Part shown: one piece after another, positions 7,981 to 16,426 of the stretch | How the letters are laid out: each line of letters opens with the position of its first letter | How positions within the stretch are numbered: the first letter of the stretch is position 1 | Source: Catellatospora vulcania | GTDB lineage: Bacteria > Actinomycetota > Actinomycetes > Mycobacteriales > Micromonosporaceae | DNA: 64,000 nt | Direction: 5' to 3' | NCBI RefSeq assembly: GCF_009720385.1 | Contig: NZ_WARX01000006.1 | Span: 434,001 to 498,000, forward strand | Program-made: the position numbers and the translations under genes | Notes under the pieces: model-generated | Databases searched by the model: none | Told to the model about the DNA's origin: nothing | The model's input: only the letters and a program-made list of their open reading frames with translations

Positions 7981-8661
7981 GTGGCCGACGACATGACCTA
8001 CGGCGCACTCGCGGTGGCCAGCCGAAGGCGCGTGCTTGAGGCGCTGCGCGAGGCCGGCGCGGCGCAGGACGCGACCGCGCTCGCGCAGGCCACCGGCCTG
8101 CACCCGAACACGGTGCGTTTCCACCTGAAAGTGCTGATCGAGGCCGGATACGTGGGGCAGGCCAGCGTGTCGCGCGGCGGCCCTGGCCGCCCGCAGGCGG
8201 TGTACGCCTGTGTGGCGCCCGCCGCCCAGGCAGGCGGTTACGCGCTGCTCGCCGAGGTGCTCGCCGGCCAGCTCGACGACACCGACGGTGCCGCGCTGGC
8301 CCAGCGCGCCGGCCGGCGTTGGCTGCATCCCACGACCGGCCCCGGCGCGGGCACCGCTGCCGCGACTGGCGGCGGTGCGACCGCCACGCTCGACGAAGCC
8401 GCCGTACGCGCCACGGCGCTGTTCACCGAGCTCGGCTTCGATCCCGTCCGCACAGCGCAGGACGGAGCCGCCCGGATCGAACTACATGCCTGCCCGTTCC
8501 TGGACGTGGCGCGGCGGCACCCCGACGTGGTGTGCGGCGTGCACCTCGGGCTGCTGCGCGGCACCGTGGACGGGCTCGCGCCGCAGGCGTTCGACGCGGA
8601 GCTGCACCCGTTCGTCCGGCCCGGCGTGTGCGCCGCCGAGATCCGGCGCCGGGAACCGTGA
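7981..8661 (+). CDS. Winged-helix (ArsR/SufR-like) transcriptional regulator with candidate metal-binding cysteines
   Basis: 226 residues. The N-terminal winged helix is SRRRVLEALREAGAAQDATA, then TGLHPNTVRFHLKVLIEAGY and the wing SRGGPGRPQAVY. The C-terminal domain has three cysteines in ELHACPFLDVARRHPDVVCG and RPGVCAAEI, plus nearby His. This resembles SufR-like regulators that bind an Fe-S cluster, although the classical four-Cys set is incomplete. The GTG start follows a TATATT box by 6 bases; ATG 7993 is an alternative. Divergence from a truncated globin suggests NO or redox sensing. Confidence 0.75.
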   Translation: MADDMTYGALAVASRRRVLEALREAGAAQDATALAQATGLHPNTVRFHLKVLIEAGYVGQASVSRGGPGRPQAVYACVAPAAQAGGYALLAEVLAGQLDDTDGAALAQRAGRRWLHPTTGPGAGTAAATGGGATATLDEAAVRATALFTELGFDPVRTAQDGAARIELHACPFLDVARRHPDVVCGVHLGLLRGTVDGLAPQAFDAELHPFVRPGVCAAEIRRREP

Positions 8662-8744
8662 TGAGCAGGTCCGGCAGCACTGGGCAGCCCGCCGGCAGCT
8701 GCCGGACACCCGAACGAGTCGGTGGCTTTTGATAGAACGCCGGA

Positions 8745-9542
8745 ATGGATTCCAGCAGAAGTGATCGGCGACGGCCGCGCGTCGTGGTGTCTTCGGTGGT
8801 GTCGGCGGACGGCCGGCTCACGCTCAGCGGTGATCAACTGCTCTTGAGCGAAGAGCCGGGCCGGGTATGGCGAACGCTGCAGCCGCCGAGCGCTCCGGCG
8901 GTCGAGCAGGCACGTGCGGCGCTGCTGGAACGGCTGTACCAGCCACAGGCCGTGCTCGAAGGCAGCGGGACGTTCGTCACCCGCGACACCGGGCCGGTGA
9001 GCGGACTGCCCGTGGCGGACCCGGCGCAGGACCTGCACACGGACTTCCTCCCCGACGACGTTGCCGGCGATCCGGCGGGTCAGAGGTGGTTCGTCGTCGT
9101 GGACAGCCGCGGACGTGTCCGTTGGAGCGTCAAGAGCAGCGGTGGTCACCGGCTTCTGATCCTGGTGGCCATGGCGACACCCGCGGACTACCTGTCCTTC
9201 CTGCGGCAGGAGGGGATCCCCTATCTGGTCGTGGGCGAGGCCCGGGTCGACCTCGGCACGGCGCTCGACCGCCTGGTGGACAGACTCGGCGTCACCTGCG
9301 TTGTCTCAAACGCCGGAGGCGAGCTCAACGGCGCCCTGCTGCGCGCCGGACTCGTCGACGAACTGCAGGTCGTCGTCCTGCCGGCCCTGATCGGCGGGAG
9401 GAACACGCCTGCCCTGTTCGATGGTGCCGCACTGGCGCCCGCAGAGCTGCCGACACCGCTGCGGCTGCTCTCCGTCCACTCCGAATCCGACGGACTGCTA
9501 TGGCTGCGCTACGACGTCGTCCGGGTGGAGACCCCGGCTTAA
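8745..9542 (+). CDS. RibD C-terminal / dihydrofolate-reductase-fold reductase
   Basis: 265 residues. PRVVVSSVVSADGRLTLSGD at the N-terminus, YLVVGEARVDLGTALDRL and the glycine-rich VSNAGGELNGALLRAGLVDE, followed by VVVLPALIGGRNTP, match the RibD_C NADPH-dependent reductase fold. No deaminase domain is attached and no riboflavin gene is near, so it is probably a stand-alone paralogue of unknown substrate. A GATAGA box about 8 bases before ATG 8745 allows a leaderless start. Confidence 0.75.
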   Translation: MDSSRSDRRRPRVVVSSVVSADGRLTLSGDQLLLSEEPGRVWRTLQPPSAPAVEQARAALLERLYQPQAVLEGSGTFVTRDTGPVSGLPVADPAQDLHTDFLPDDVAGDPAGQRWFVVVDSRGRVRWSVKSSGGHRLLILVAMATPADYLSFLRQEGIPYLVVGEARVDLGTALDRLVDRLGVTCVVSNAGGELNGALLRAGLVDELQVVVLPALIGGRNTPALFDGAALAPAELPTPLRLLSVHSESDGLLWLRYDVVRVETPA

Positions 9543-9591
9543 GTGGCGACCGACCGTTGATGGATCCCGGTGCGGCGTCGACACTGTCGCG

Positions 9592-10323
9592 ATGTTCGCC
9601 GATGCCGACGCTGCTGCTTTGTACGACCTGCTGAACCCGTGGGACGGGGCGAGGTTCGCCGGTGACGCGTTCTATGACGACCTGGTGAGGAACGCGGACG
9701 CGGTGCTCGACGTGGGCTGCGGCACGGGCGCCATGCTGCACCACGCCCGCGAGGCGGGCCATCAGGGCAGGCTCGTCGGGCTCGACCCGGACCTCGCGGC
9801 GCTGGACCGGGCACGGCGGCGTGCCGACGTCGAGTGGGTGGCCGGGGTCGCCGCCGAGGCACGCTGGGACCGCGAGTTCGCGCTGGCGACGATGACCAGC
9901 CACGCGTTCCAGTTCCTGGTCGGCGATGACGAGCTGCGCGCGTCGCTGGCCGCGATCCGGGCGGCGTTGCGCGACGGCGGCCGGTTCGCGTTCGAGACGC
10001 GCCATCCGCAGGCGCGGGCCTGGGACGACTGGAACCCGTCGAACGCCACCGAGGTCGTCGACGCGCAAGGCCGCACCCTGCGGGTATGGCACGAGGTCGA
10101 GCAGGTCGGCGACGTGGTGCACCTCGTGGAGACGACCGGCGGACCCGACGGCGACGTCCTGCGGGTCGATCGTTCCCGCCTGCGCTTCCTCGACGTGCCG
10201 GCGCTGGCGGCGTTCCTGGCCGAGGCGGGCTTCGTGATCGAGGCCCAGTACGGGGACTGGCATCGGGGCCCGGTCACCGGCTCGAGCCGTGAGATCGTCA
10301 CGATCGCGTGCCGCCGCGGGTGA
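9592..10323 (+). CDS. Class I SAM-dependent methyltransferase
   Basis: 243 residues. The SAM-binding motif I is VLDVGCGTGAMLHHAREAG (about residues 39-57), with an acidic end to strand 2 in LVGLDPDLAALDRARR and post-motif FALATMTSHAFQFL. The C-terminal half (WHEVEQVGDVVHLVETTG) is a beta-rich cap often seen in this subfamily. ATG 9592 begins MFADADAAALYDLL. Substrate unknown. A hairpin at 10360-10403 separates it from the convergent regulator. Confidence 0.83.
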   Translation: MFADADAAALYDLLNPWDGARFAGDAFYDDLVRNADAVLDVGCGTGAMLHHAREAGHQGRLVGLDPDLAALDRARRRADVEWVAGVAAEARWDREFALATMTSHAFQFLVGDDELRASLAAIRAALRDGGRFAFETRHPQARAWDDWNPSNATEVVDAQGRTLRVWHEVEQVGDVVHLVETTGGPDGDVLRVDRSRLRFLDVPALAAFLAEAGFVIEAQYGDWHRGPVTGSSREIVTIACRRG

Positions 10324-10359
10324 CGGCAGGCGAGGCCGCGCTGGTGGAACCGCACGCGG

Positions 10360-10403
10360 GACGCCGCCCCGGGTGAACCCTGAGGTCCGCCCGGGACGGC
10401 GTC
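10360..10403. terminator. Bidirectional terminator hairpin
   Basis: 14-bp arms (10360-10373 and 10390-10403, GACGCCGCCCCGGG against CCCGGGACGGCGTC) with one mismatch. They sit between the 3' ends of two convergent genes. Confidence 0.65.
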
Positions 10404-10412
10404 TGCCGCCGG

Positions 10413-10748
10413 TCACCGGTCGCCGGTCACCGGCGTCTGCTCGACCTGCTCGACCTGCTGGATGAGCTGCTTGAGGTGGGTGATCTCGTCGCGCAGGGCG
10501 GTCTGGCCGGCGGGCGTGAGGGTGACCCAGGTGCGCGGGCGCTTGCCCTCGTAGCCCTTCTCGATCTGGATCAGCTCGGCCTTCTCCAGCACGGTCAGGT
10601 GCTGTCCGAGGTTGCCCGCGGTCAGCTGCAGGGTGGCGCGCAGGAAGCCGAACTCCACCTGTCGGGCCTGGTGGGCGATGGCCAGGATGCCCAGCCGGAC
10701 GCGCTGGTGGACCACGTCGTCGAGGCCGTTGGTGGGATGGTCGGTCAT
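10413..10748 (-). CDS. Winged-helix transcriptional regulator
   Basis: 111 residues. LDDVVHQRVRLGILAIAHQA, FLRATLQLTAGNLGQHLTVL and EKAELIQIEKGYEGKRPRTW fit a minimal winged-helix domain of the HTH_27/MarR-like transcriptional regulator group, ending in an EITHLKQLIQQV helix for dimerisation. Its ATG shares one base with the stop of the upstream membrane-protein gene (TGATG). The regulator therefore probably controls the membrane protein and itself. Confidence 0.8.
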   Translation of the reverse strand: MTDHPTNGLDDVVHQRVRLGILAIAHQARQVEFGFLRATLQLTAGNLGQHLTVLEKAELIQIEKGYEGKRPRTWVTLTPAGQTALRDEITHLKQLIQQVEQVEQTPVTGDR

Positions 10749-11479
10749 CACGCCTGGACCTCGGCGGCCGGGCGGAGCAGGGCGAACGCGGCACTGCCGA
10801 GCAGCAGCAGGGCTGCCGGGACGAGCAGCTGCGGCAGGAAGAACCACGGCGACGACGAGTGGATGACCTGGTTGCCCATGAACGCGCCGACCGCCAGGTA
10901 GCCGACGCTGTATGCCAGCAGTGCCCAGTGGCGTTCGACCCACGCGAGCACCAGCAGCGCCAGCCCGATCACCGCCAGGGGACTGGCCAGCCCGTTGACG
11001 AGCCAGGCGACCGGCCCGGCCGGGACCTTGACCGTGTCGGCGGAGAGCGGATCGGCGGGCACGGGAATGAGCGGGTGGAACGTCAACCAGATCGACACGG
11101 CAGCCATGAGCAGAGCCAACGTGATGCCGACGATGACGTACGGGCGGATGGGGGTGCCCACGCCGCGCTGCCGGGACTGCCTGAGGTAGAACGCTGCGAT
11201 CGCCGCGTAAGCGAGCACCAGCGCGCCTGTCCAGTACCCGAGTTCGGCCGGGTTGGGCGACGGGCAGACCGTGTGGTCCGCGTCGGAACGGCAGGCGCTG
11301 AACAGGTCGAGGTAGGGGGCATACCGGTAGACGGGGATCGCGATCACGGTGATCACCGCGAAGACCAGCAGTGGGAACCAGGTGCCGCGCTGGGCGACAC
11401 GTACCTGGCGCGTCAGGTCACGCACGGCCGCCAGAAGCTCGTGAGGGCTACCCGCCTGGGAAGCGGATTCGTGTGTCAT
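10748..11479 (-). CDS. Six-helix membrane protein co-transcribed with a regulator
   Basis: 243 residues with about six transmembrane helices, the first in TWFPLLVFAVITVIAIPVY, followed by an extracellular-looking loop with two Cys (FSACRSDADHTVC). The remaining helices span roughly residues 80-240. No transport or enzyme motif is evident. Overlap with the downstream regulator gene indicates one operon. Membrane proteins paired with such regulators are often poorly characterised; no function is proposed. Confidence 0.7.
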   Translation of the reverse strand: MTHESASQAGSPHELLAAVRDLTRQVRVAQRGTWFPLLVFAVITVIAIPVYRYAPYLDLFSACRSDADHTVCPSPNPAELGYWTGALVLAYAAIAAFYLRQSRQRGVGTPIRPYVIVGITLALLMAAVSIWLTFHPLIPVPADPLSADTVKVPAGPVAWLVNGLASPLAVIGLALLVLAWVERHWALLAYSVGYLAVGAFMGNQVIHSSSPWFFLPQLLVPAALLLLGSAAFALLRPAAEVQA

Positions 11480-11523
11480 GCAGTTAGCTTTGCATCACAG
11501 ACCTTTCTGCGCAAGAGATAAGG

Positions 11524-11555
11524 CCCGACGATCGGGTGGCGCGCTCGGTTAGGCT
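11524..11555 (+). promoter_or_regulatory. Promoter with small inverted repeat
   Basis: TAGGCT (11550-11555) lies 7 bases before GTG 11563, and CCCGA-CGA-TCGGG (11524-11536) lies about where a -35 or operator would be. This fits a leaderless promoter. Confidence 0.5.
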
Positions 11556-11562
11556 GACCGCC

Positions 11563-12039
11563 GTGGTCGTGCAGCTGATCTCCGGATACGGAGTGCGCCT
11601 GTCCGGGCTGCCGGATGTCACCTTCGGCATGAGCCGCCAGGAGGTGCTGGCCACGTGGTCCGGAAAGCGCGTGCACCGGCCTTTCGTCTGCGGCATGAGC
11701 TGGTCGGGCGGCATCGACCTGACCGGGGTCGACCTCGGCGTCTTCGGCGACGACGAGCAGCGGCTGGGCCTGGCGCTGATCTCCCGGATGACAAGGTTCT
11801 ACGAGAACTGCCGCGAAGGCCTGCTGCCGTACGAGCCGGTCGTCTTCGACGACGTCGACCTGTTCTACTGGCCGGCCGCCGAGCTCGTCGACTTCCTGCG
11901 GGCCTCCGGGCGCCAGGTGACCGAGGGCGTGACGATCACCCGGGTGGGCCGGGAGCTGGAGCTGTGGCGCGATCCGGTCACCGCCTGCTTCACCTCCGTC
12001 ACCTTCTGGGGACCGCGTGCGACCTTGGCCGAGCGCTGA
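11563..12039 (+). CDS. Hypothetical protein
   Basis: 158 residues, soluble, starting VVVQLISGYGVRLSGLPD. Recognisable but unassigned features are WSGKRVHRPFVCGMSWSGGI and FDDVDLFYWPAAELVDFLRA. The GTG start is preferred over ATG 11536 because of the leaderless promoter just upstream. The overall look is of a small actinobacterial protein related to SMI1/immunity-like or DUF folds, but no assignment is justified. Confidence 0.6.
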   Translation: MVVQLISGYGVRLSGLPDVTFGMSRQEVLATWSGKRVHRPFVCGMSWSGGIDLTGVDLGVFGDDEQRLGLALISRMTRFYENCREGLLPYEPVVFDDVDLFYWPAAELVDFLRASGRQVTEGVTITRVGRELELWRDPVTACFTSVTFWGPRATLAER

Positions 12040-12137
12040 CGCAGAAGACGCCGCAGTGTGGGTTCCAGCTCGCTCCGGCGCGCGACTGTCACGCGTCGAG
12101 TGACGAAATTCGTTTTGCCGGTCGACACTTCTCGCCG

Positions 12138-13151
12138 ATGATCCGAGATGTGGACATCTCGCGGCTGGATCCGGTCGACTCTGCGGCGATGGACAGGTGG
12201 TACGACCTGATCGTCGAGACCGACCGCCACGACGTGCCCGACTTTCCGACGCCCGGCAGGCGAAAGCACCTGGGCCGATTCGAGCACCCCTGGCCCGCGA
12301 CGACCGAAGAGGCGCTGCTGGCCTGGGACGGCGAACGGGTGGTCGGTGCGGCGTCATACGAGCTGCCGCAGGCGGCGAACCTGAGCGCGCTCCACCTGGA
12401 GCTGATCGTGCACCCGCGACACCGGCGCCGCGGCATCGGCACCAGGCTGTTGGAGGAGGTCTACGCCGCCGCTCGACGGCACGGCCGCAGCCTGATCGAG
12501 GTCCAGACCGTTCGGGCACTGCCCGGCGGCATCGCTCGCGACGAAGCCGGCTACGTCCATCTCACCCGCCGCGGTCACCTGCCGTCCATGACCAGCATCA
12601 GATCCCGGTGTCACCTCGCCGACGTGTCGCACGCCGAGGCGCCGAGCCCCGCGGCCGGGTATTCACTGGTTCAATGGCGCGACGCTGTACCGGACGAGAT
12701 CATCAACGACGTCGCCGCGTTGCAGAACAGACTCCTGCTCGACGCACCCACCGGCGACCTCGCGGTGGAACGGGTGACCTACGACGCCGACCGGCTGCGC
12801 GCCGATGAGACGACCCAGCTGGGGCGTGGCCACCACTGGTATTCGACGGCGGCCCGGCACGACGCGTCGGGGCAGATCGTCGCCCGCACCAAACTGTCGT
12901 TCGAGTCCGAGGACGACACACACGCGCGACAGCGGATCACCATCGTCGAGCCGGGCCATCGCGGTCTGCGTCTCGGGTTGACCGTCAAGGCGGCCAACCA
13001 CGCCTACGCCCGCTCCCACGAACCGGCGCTGCGATTCGTCGACGCGTGGAACGCCGAGGACAACACACACATGCGGGCGGTCAACGCGCTGCTCGGTTTC
13101 CGGCCGGTGGACGGCTGGTCGGTCTTCCAGCTGCCGGTGCCACCCGCGTGA
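12138..13151 (+). CDS. Double-GNAT N-acetyltransferase
   Basis: 337 residues. The first GNAT domain shows the acetyl-CoA loop in LHLELIVHPRHRRRGIGTRL (about 98-117). The second half repeats the fold with ITIVEPGHRGLRLGLTVK and a NTHMRAVNALLGFRPV ending typical of motif B. Such tandem GNATs acetylate amines of small molecules or aminoglycoside-like substrates; the substrate here is unknown. ATG 12138 gives MIRDVDISRLDPVD. It overlaps nothing and is likely monocistronic. Confidence 0.8.
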   Translation: MIRDVDISRLDPVDSAAMDRWYDLIVETDRHDVPDFPTPGRRKHLGRFEHPWPATTEEALLAWDGERVVGAASYELPQAANLSALHLELIVHPRHRRRGIGTRLLEEVYAAARRHGRSLIEVQTVRALPGGIARDEAGYVHLTRRGHLPSMTSIRSRCHLADVSHAEAPSPAAGYSLVQWRDAVPDEIINDVAALQNRLLLDAPTGDLAVERVTYDADRLRADETTQLGRGHHWYSTAARHDASGQIVARTKLSFESEDDTHARQRITIVEPGHRGLRLGLTVKAANHAYARSHEPALRFVDAWNAEDNTHMRAVNALLGFRPVDGWSVFQLPVPPA

Positions 13152-13187
13152 GCCTGCCGCCACGCCGAAGGCCTGGGTGGCAAGGAT

Positions 13188-14333
13188 CTACGGCGAACCT
13201 ACAGCGGTGTTCCGGCTGAGGTCGACGCCGCGGGCCGCCAGGAAAGGGTACGGGTCGACCGCGTTCGTGGTGGTGGCCGACGGGCCGGCGTGGGTCTCGA
13301 AGTGCAGGTGCGGGCCGGTGCTGTGCCCGGAGGAGCCGACCACGCCGAGCTGCAGCCCGGCGGGCACCCGCTGTCCGACGTGGACGTAGGGACGGCGCAG
13401 CAGGTGCGCGTACCGGGTGACGGTGTGGTCGGCGTGGAAGATGTCGACGTACCAGCCGTAGCCGGGGGTGTCCAGGGTGCCGTCGACGTCGCAGTCGCCC
13501 TGGTCGCAGCGGGCGATGAGCACCGTGCCCGCCGCGGCGGCGTAGATCGGGGCGCCCTTCGGCGCTGCCAGGTCGACTCCCTGGTGGGTGGGCCGGTCGG
13601 GCGTGCGGAAGTCACTGGTGGCCCGGCCGTGCAGGGGCGCGGTCCAGCCCTGGGCCGACACCGGCGAGCTGCTCACGCCGCAGGTGAGGCCACCCTCGGC
13701 GAAGGCCAGAGCGAGCGCCGTGGCCAGCGGCTCGTGCTCGGCGTAGGCGTCCGGCAGTGCCGACCGCTGGACCTGCTGCGCGGCCACGGTCAGCGGGAGC
13801 TGCTCCCAGTCCGGGACGGTGAGCAGCGCGGCGTAGAACTTCGTCGCCGCGACCCGGGGCGTCATCAGCTCTTCTACGGCGCCCCACCCGCCCTTGCCGC
13901 CGAACGGCAGCGAACGCTGCTGGAACAGGCCGACCGAGCCGTGATCGCCGCCGACGCCGTCGTGCGGGACGCGCAGTGATTCGGGCACGTTCGCGTTGGC
14001 GAGGTTGCGCAGCCGGCTTTCCCGCAGTGCGGTGGCCAGGGCGATGACCGCGGCCCGGGGTGGCAGCTGGGCCTGGGCCGCGACGTCGTACACGGTCCGC
14101 GCCTGCCGGATCTGGGCGGCGGTGAGCCGGCCGAGCGCGCTGCCGGCTTCAGCGGAGTCCTGGGCGGGCAGGCACCCGGAGGCGGTGGTGGCGAGGGGGC
14201 GGGTCTGCCCGCCGGCCGGGCCGGCGAAGGTGAGCAGGCCGGTGGTCACGGCTGCGGCGACGGCGAGGAGGCGGATCGGGAACCGGTGGGCCGGGTGCGG
14301 CCGGGGCGTCGGGGCGGGGGTCGGGTGGATCAT
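13188..14333 (-). CDS. Secreted M23 (LytM-type) peptidoglycan endopeptidase
   Basis: 381 residues. A proline-rich leader and signal sequence (FPIRLLAVAAAVTTGLLTFA) is followed by an N-terminal helical domain with IALATALRESRLRNLANAN and GSVGLFQQR, reminiscent of lysozyme-like segments. The C-terminal M23 domain has the zinc motifs HQGVDLAAPKG and GPHLHFETH and the TRYAHL histidine. The catalytic set appears complete. It is exported, acting on cell-wall peptides. Upstream, 14334-14425 is promoter sequence. Confidence 0.87.
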   Translation of the reverse strand: MIHPTPAPTPRPHPAHRFPIRLLAVAAAVTTGLLTFAGPAGGQTRPLATTASGCLPAQDSAEAGSALGRLTAAQIRQARTVYDVAAQAQLPPRAAVIALATALRESRLRNLANANVPESLRVPHDGVGGDHGSVGLFQQRSLPFGGKGGWGAVEELMTPRVAATKFYAALLTVPDWEQLPLTVAAQQVQRSALPDAYAEHEPLATALALAFAEGGLTCGVSSSPVSAQGWTAPLHGRATSDFRTPDRPTHQGVDLAAPKGAPIYAAAAGTVLIARCDQGDCDVDGTLDTPGYGWYVDIFHADHTVTRYAHLLRRPYVHVGQRVPAGLQLGVVGSSGHSTGPHLHFETHAGPSATTTNAVDPYPFLAARGVDLSRNTAVGSP

Positions 14334-14425
14334 GTGTAGCAGTCCACCTGAACTGGCGATACTACAGCGTGAGCAGTTTCGCTAACGCGCTGTTAACGTG
14401 CTCGCGGCTGCTCCCTCCCCGGAGA

Positions 14426-14471
14426 CACGCGACCGCCCCCGAGGCCGTAGCGGCTCGGGGGCGGTCGCGTG
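14426..14471 (-). terminator. Strong terminator after ABC exporter operon
   Basis: Perfect 18-bp stem (14426-14443 / 14454-14471) with a 10-base loop. It begins 5 bases beyond the stop of the exporter gene at 14477. Confidence 0.85.
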
Positions 14472-14476
14472 GTGGG

Positions 14477-16426
14477 TCACTCGGTGGCCGCGCCGGCGAA
14501 CTGGGCCTCGTAGAGGCGGGCGTACGCGCCGCCGGAGGCGATCAGCTTGTCGTGCGAGCCGTGCTCGACGATCGAGCCGTGCTCCATCACCAGGATCACG
14601 TCGGCGTTGCGGATGGTCGACAGCCGGTGCGCGATGACGAAGCTGGTCCGGCCGCTGCGCAGCGAGTTCAGCGCCCGCTGGATGAGCACCTCGGTGCGGG
14701 TGTCGACCGAGCTGGTCGCCTCGTCGAGGATGAGGATGCTCGGCTCGGCCAGGAACGCCCGCGCGATCGTGATGAGCTGCCGCTCGCCGGTGCTGAGGTT
14801 GGTGCCGTCCTCGTCGAGCACCGTCTCGTAGCCGTCGGGCAGCGTGCGCACGAAGCGGTCCACGTGGGCTGCCTTCGCCGCCTCGATGATCCGCTCCCGG
14901 GTGGGGGAGTCCGCGCCGTATGCGATGTTGTCGGCGATGGTGCCGCCGAACAGCCAGGTGTCCTGCAGCACCATGCCGGTCTTGGAGCGCAGGTCCTCGC
15001 GGTCCATCGCGGCGATGTCGACGCCGTCCAGCGTGATCCGCCCGCCGGTCACCTCGTAGAAGCGCATCAGCAGGTTGACCAGCGTGGTCTTGCCCGCGCC
15101 GGTGGGGCCGACGATGGCCACCGTCTGGCCGGGCTCGACGACCAGCGACAGGTCCTCGATCAGCGGCTTGTCCTCGGTGTACCGGAACGCCACGTGCTCG
15201 AAGCTGACCTGGCCGCGCAGGTCCTGCACCCGGGCCGCGGGCACCGGCTCGGGGCTCTGCTCCTGCGCATCCAGCAGCTCGAACACCCGCTCGGCCGACG
15301 CGACACCGGACTGCACCAGGTTGGACATCGCCGCGACCTGGCTCAGCGGCTGGCTGAACTGCCGGGAGTACTGGATGAACGCCTGCACGTCGCCCAGCGA
15401 CAGCGAGCCCGACGCCACGCGCAGCGCGCCGACGACCGCGACCAGCACGTAGTTCAGGTTGCCGATGAAGAACATGGCCGGCTGGATCATGCCGGAGATG
15501 AACTGCGCCTTGAAACCGGCCGTGTACAGCGCCTCGTTGTGTTCGCGGAACTTCTCGGCCGCCTCGTGCTGCCGACCGAATACCTTGACCAGCGAGTGCC
15601 CGGTGTACATCTCCTCGATGTGGGCGTTGAGCTTGCCGGTCACGGCCCACTGCGCGATGAACTGCGGCTGCGCCTTCTTGCCGATGCGCATCGTCACCCA
15701 CACCGACACCGGCACGGTGACCAGCGCGATCAGCGCCAGCAGGGGCGAGATCCAGAACATCATCGCCAGTACGCCGACGATGGTGAGCACCGAGTTCATC
15801 AGCTGGCTCAGCGATTGCTGCATCGTCTGCGCGACGTTGTCGATGTCGTTGGTGGCCCGGCTGAGCACCTCGCCGCGCTGCTGGCCGTCGAAGTAGCTCA
15901 GGGGCAGCCGGGACAGCTTCGTCTCGACCTGCTCACGCAGCGCGTAGACGGCGCGCTGCACCACGGTGGTGATGATCCGGAACTGCATCAGCGAGAACAG
16001 CGACGCGGCGACGTACACGCCGAGCGCGATCAGCAGCACCCGGCCCAGCGCGTCGAAGTCGACGCCCTGCCCGGGGACCAGGTCCATGGAGGCGAGCATG
16101 TCGGCCAGCGTGTTGTTGCCCTGGGCGCGGGCCGCGTCGACGACCTGCGCCTTGGTCACGTCGTCCCGCAGGTCGCCGCTCATGATGCCGGTGAACAGCA
16201 CGTCGGTGGCGTGGCCGAGGATACGCGGCCCGATCACCGACAGGCCCACGCCGATGACGCCGAGCACCACGGCCGACCAGACGGCGGCGCGGTGCGGCGC
16301 CAGCAGTTTCAGCAGGCGGCGGGTGGACTGCTTGAAGTTGAGCGACTTGCCCTGCGGCGGGCCGGCCATCATCGCGCCGGGTCCGAAGCGAGGACCCGAA
16401 TCACGGCGTACGGGGGTGGAAGTCAC
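14477..16426 (-). CDS. ABC exporter, heterodimer subunit with canonical ATPase site
   Basis: 649 residues: a transmembrane exporter domain (about 60-350) followed by a nucleotide-binding domain with Walker [10 protein letters not shown], signature [13 protein letters not shown] and Walker [14 protein letters not shown]-loop FVIAHRLST. The catalytic Glu is intact. The GTG start overlaps the stop of the partner gene by GTGA. It pairs with the 577-residue subunit, whose Walker B ends in Asp, as in TmrAB/BmrCD-type heterodimers. The operon is headed by a TetR gene, suggesting drug-inducible efflux. Confidence 0.88.
   Translation of the reverse strand: MTSTPVRRDSGPRFGPGAMMAGPPQGKSLNFKQSTRRLLKLLAPHRAAVWSAVVLGVIGVGLSVIGPRILGHATDVLFTGIMSGDLRDDVTKAQVVDAARAQGNNTLADMLASMDLVPGQGVDFDALGRVLLIALGVYVAASLFSLMQFRIITTVVQRAVYALREQVETKLSRLPLSYFDGQQRGEVLSRATNDIDNVAQTMQQSLSQLMNSVLTIVGVLAMMFWISPLLALIALVTVPVSVWVTMRIGKKAQPQFIAQWAVTGKLNAHIEEMYTGHSLVKVFGRQHEAAEKFREHNEALYTAGFKAQFISGMIQPAMFFIGNLNYVLVAVVGALRVASGSLSLGDVQAFIQYSRQFSQPLSQVAAMSNLVQSGVASAERVFELLDAQEQSPEPVPAARVQDLRGQVSFEHVAFRYTEDKPLIEDLSLVVEPGQTVAIVGPTGAGKTTLVNLLMRFYEVTGGRITLDGVDIAAMDREDLRSKTGMVLQDTWLFGGTIADNIAYGADSPTRERIIEAAKAAHVDRFVRTLPDGYETVLDEDGTNLSTGERQLITIARAFLAEPSILILDEATSSVDTRTEVLIQRALNSLRSGRTSFVIAHRLSTIRNADVILVMEHGSIVEHGSHDKLIASGGAYARLYEAQFAGAATE

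Noticed and set aside
7938-7994. Longer 157-residue start for the truncated haemoglobin
   Set aside because: It would translate the AAGGAGG ribosome site and the shared promoter; GTG 7937 has ideal spacing.
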